Positions 6,060 through 7,015 of a DNA stretch of 7,015 nucleotides are shown here, piece after piece. How positions within the stretch are numbered: the first letter of the stretch is position 1; the number at the start of each line of letters is the position of its first letter. The DNA comes from an uncultured Chloroflexota bacterium. GTDB taxonomy: Bacteria; Chloroflexota; Limnocylindria; Limnocylindrales; Limnocylindraceae. Made by a program: the position numbers and the translations under genes. Location: NCBI GenBank assembly GCA_903938075.1, contig CAJABS010000001.1:1-7015 (forward strand), in the 5' to 3' direction. The notes under the pieces were generated by a model. That model ran no database searches, was not told where the DNA came from, and saw only the letters and a program-made list of their open reading frames with translations.

Positions 6060-7015
6060 ATGACCGACGCGGCAAAGTTGACCACGGGCCTCCGGAGCGA
6101 TGTCTGCGGCGCACTGCGCCCGAGCGATGTTGGTCGACGAGTGCGCCTCGCCGGTTGGATCCACCGCCGACGCGATCACGGCAGCCTCGTCTTCATCGAC
6201 CTACGCGACCGCTACGGCATCGTGCAGGTGGTTGTTGACGCCGCCGTCGCCCCCGAAGCCCACGCCGCCCTTACCGACGCGCGCAGCGAGTGGGTGATCG
6301 CCGTCGAAGGCACCGTCGCAGCGCGACGAGCAGGCACCGAGAACGAGAAGCTCGCCACTGGCGGCATTGAGGTCGCAGGTGAGAGCGTCACTGTGCTCTC
6401 CCAGGCCAAAACGCCACCCTTCTATATCAATGACACCGATGCCCCCGTGGATGAGAGCCTCCGACTCAAGTACCGCTACCTTGACCTGCGCCGCGAACCG
6501 CTCCGCGATCGAATCCTTCTGCGCAGCGCGATGGTGCAGGCGATTCGTGAAGTGCATCACGAGCACGGCTTTGTCGAAGTAGAGACACCAATCCTCATCA
6601 AGTCGACCCCTGAGGGCGCCCGTGACTTCATCGTGCCATCACGACTCCAGCAGGGGAGCGTTTACGCGCTTCCGCAGTCGCCGCAGCAGATGAAGCAGCT
6701 CCTGATGGTGGCGGGCTTTGACCGCTACTTCCAGATCGCCCGCTGCTTCCGTGATGAGGACCTTCGCGGCGACCGCCAGCCGGAGTTCACCCAGCTCGAC
6801 ATTGAGATGAGCTTCGTGGACGAGGCGAGCGTGCGCGCCTATGTCGAGGCGATGGTGATCGAGGTGACGAAGCGCATTCGACCAGATCGCCCAATTCAGC
6901 AGCTCCCGCTTCCAACGTTCACCTACGAAGAGGCGATGGAGCGCTACGGCTCCGACAAGCCCGACATTCGGTTCGCGATGGAGTTGATTGATCTTGGCGC
7001 GGCGCTACCAGAGAG
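6060..7015 (+). CDS. aspS: Aspartyl-tRNA synthetase, 3'-partial, non-discriminating-type residues
   Basis: This class II synthetase charges tRNA-Asp with aspartate. The reading frame runs from ATG 6060 without a stop to the right edge, giving 318 complete codons of an enzyme that is normally near 590 residues, so roughly the last 270 are missing. The OB-fold anticodon-binding domain covers about 12-115 (GWIHRRRDHGSLVFIDLRDR at 32-51). The bacterial linker and catalytic core follow: LKYRYLDLRR (136-145), VETPIL (174-179), the flipping loop STPEGARDF (182-190), LPQSPQQMKQLLMVAGFDRY (204-223), and motif 2 FRDEDLRGDRQPEFTQLDIE (230-249, with Arg231). The bacterial-type insertion domain begins with TYEEAMERYGSDKPDIRF, near the window end. 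His40 and Gly92 match positions reported as histidine and glycine in non-discriminating bacterial AspRS, where the discriminating E. coli enzyme has leucine at the first. It may therefore also charge tRNA-Asn with Asp. The start has a good GAGGG ribosome site and follows hisS by one base. Confidence 0.96.
   Translation, partial: MTDAAKLTTGLRSDVCGALRPSDVGRRVRLAGWIHRRRDHGSLVFIDLRDRYGIVQVVVDAAVAPEAHAALTDARSEWVIAVEGTVAARRAGTENEKLATGGIEVAGESVTVLSQAKTPPFYINDTDAPVDESLRLKYRYLDLRREPLRDRILLRSAMVQAIREVHHEHGFVEVETPILIKSTPEGARDFIVPSRLQQGSVYALPQSPQQMKQLLMVAGFDRYFQIARCFRDEDLRGDRQPEFTQLDIEMSFVDEASVRAYVEAMVIEVTKRIRPDRPIQQLPLPTFTYEEAMERYGSDKPDIRFAMELIDLGAALPE

Noticed and set aside
5482..6063. Plus-strand open frame of 193 codons overlapping the 3' half of hisS
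   Set aside because: Its translation is extremely Arg-rich, typical of an out-of-frame reading of a G+C-rich gene; the hisS frame carries all conserved motifs.
1..7015. Hidden mobile element, CRISPR array, defence or biosynthetic system
   Set aside because: Coding is continuous with five recognised core genes, no repeat-spacer pattern or terminal inverted repeats were seen, and base composition looks even throughout.

Overview
The window is a gap-free, five-gene housekeeping block, all on the + strand: a Fem-type peptidoglycan bridge aminoacyltransferase (5' end off the left edge), MurE, a long bifunctional-type RelA/SpoT homologue (RSH), histidyl-tRNA synthetase and aspartyl-tRNA synthetase (3' end off the right edge). 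I see no mobile element, CRISPR array, tRNA, rRNA, riboswitch, terminator or defence gene. No stretch over 1 nt lies outside a coding region, so no promoter or leader can be placed except inside an upstream gene or left of the window.

Organism: a bacterium with DNA roughly 60-65% G+C by eye. The pairing of a Fem ligase with a MurE whose substrate loop reads EDPR, plus the sequence style of MurE and RSH (for example QFDDYI in the synthetase domain), reminds me of Chloroflexota or a related non-proteobacterial lineage. This is an impression from family resemblance, not a placement. The block is typical chromosomal core sequence with no sign of transfer.

Layout: positions 1-1036 hold the Fem-family gene; its stop overlaps the murE start by one base (TGATG). 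murE (1036-2535) overlaps rsh by four bases (ATGA). rsh (2532-4787) overlaps hisS by four bases (GTGA). hisS (4784-6058) is separated from aspS (6060 onward) by one base. Such junctions indicate one polycistronic message with likely translational coupling.

How the genes work together: MurE adds the third, diamino residue to the muropeptide stem, and Fem enzymes extend the side-chain amine of that residue (classically Lys), so the first two genes form a logical pair. RSH makes and degrades (p)ppGpp in response to uncharged tRNA, and the two synthetases charge tRNA, so the last three genes form a charging-and-alarm group. Points worth a second look are the EDPR substrate loop of MurE, the QFDD charge motif of RSH beside an intact hydrolase motif, the non-discriminating-type residues in AspRS, the four-cysteine pattern of HisRS, and a recurring 10-mer on the + strand. 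I did not find a convincing undescribed system.
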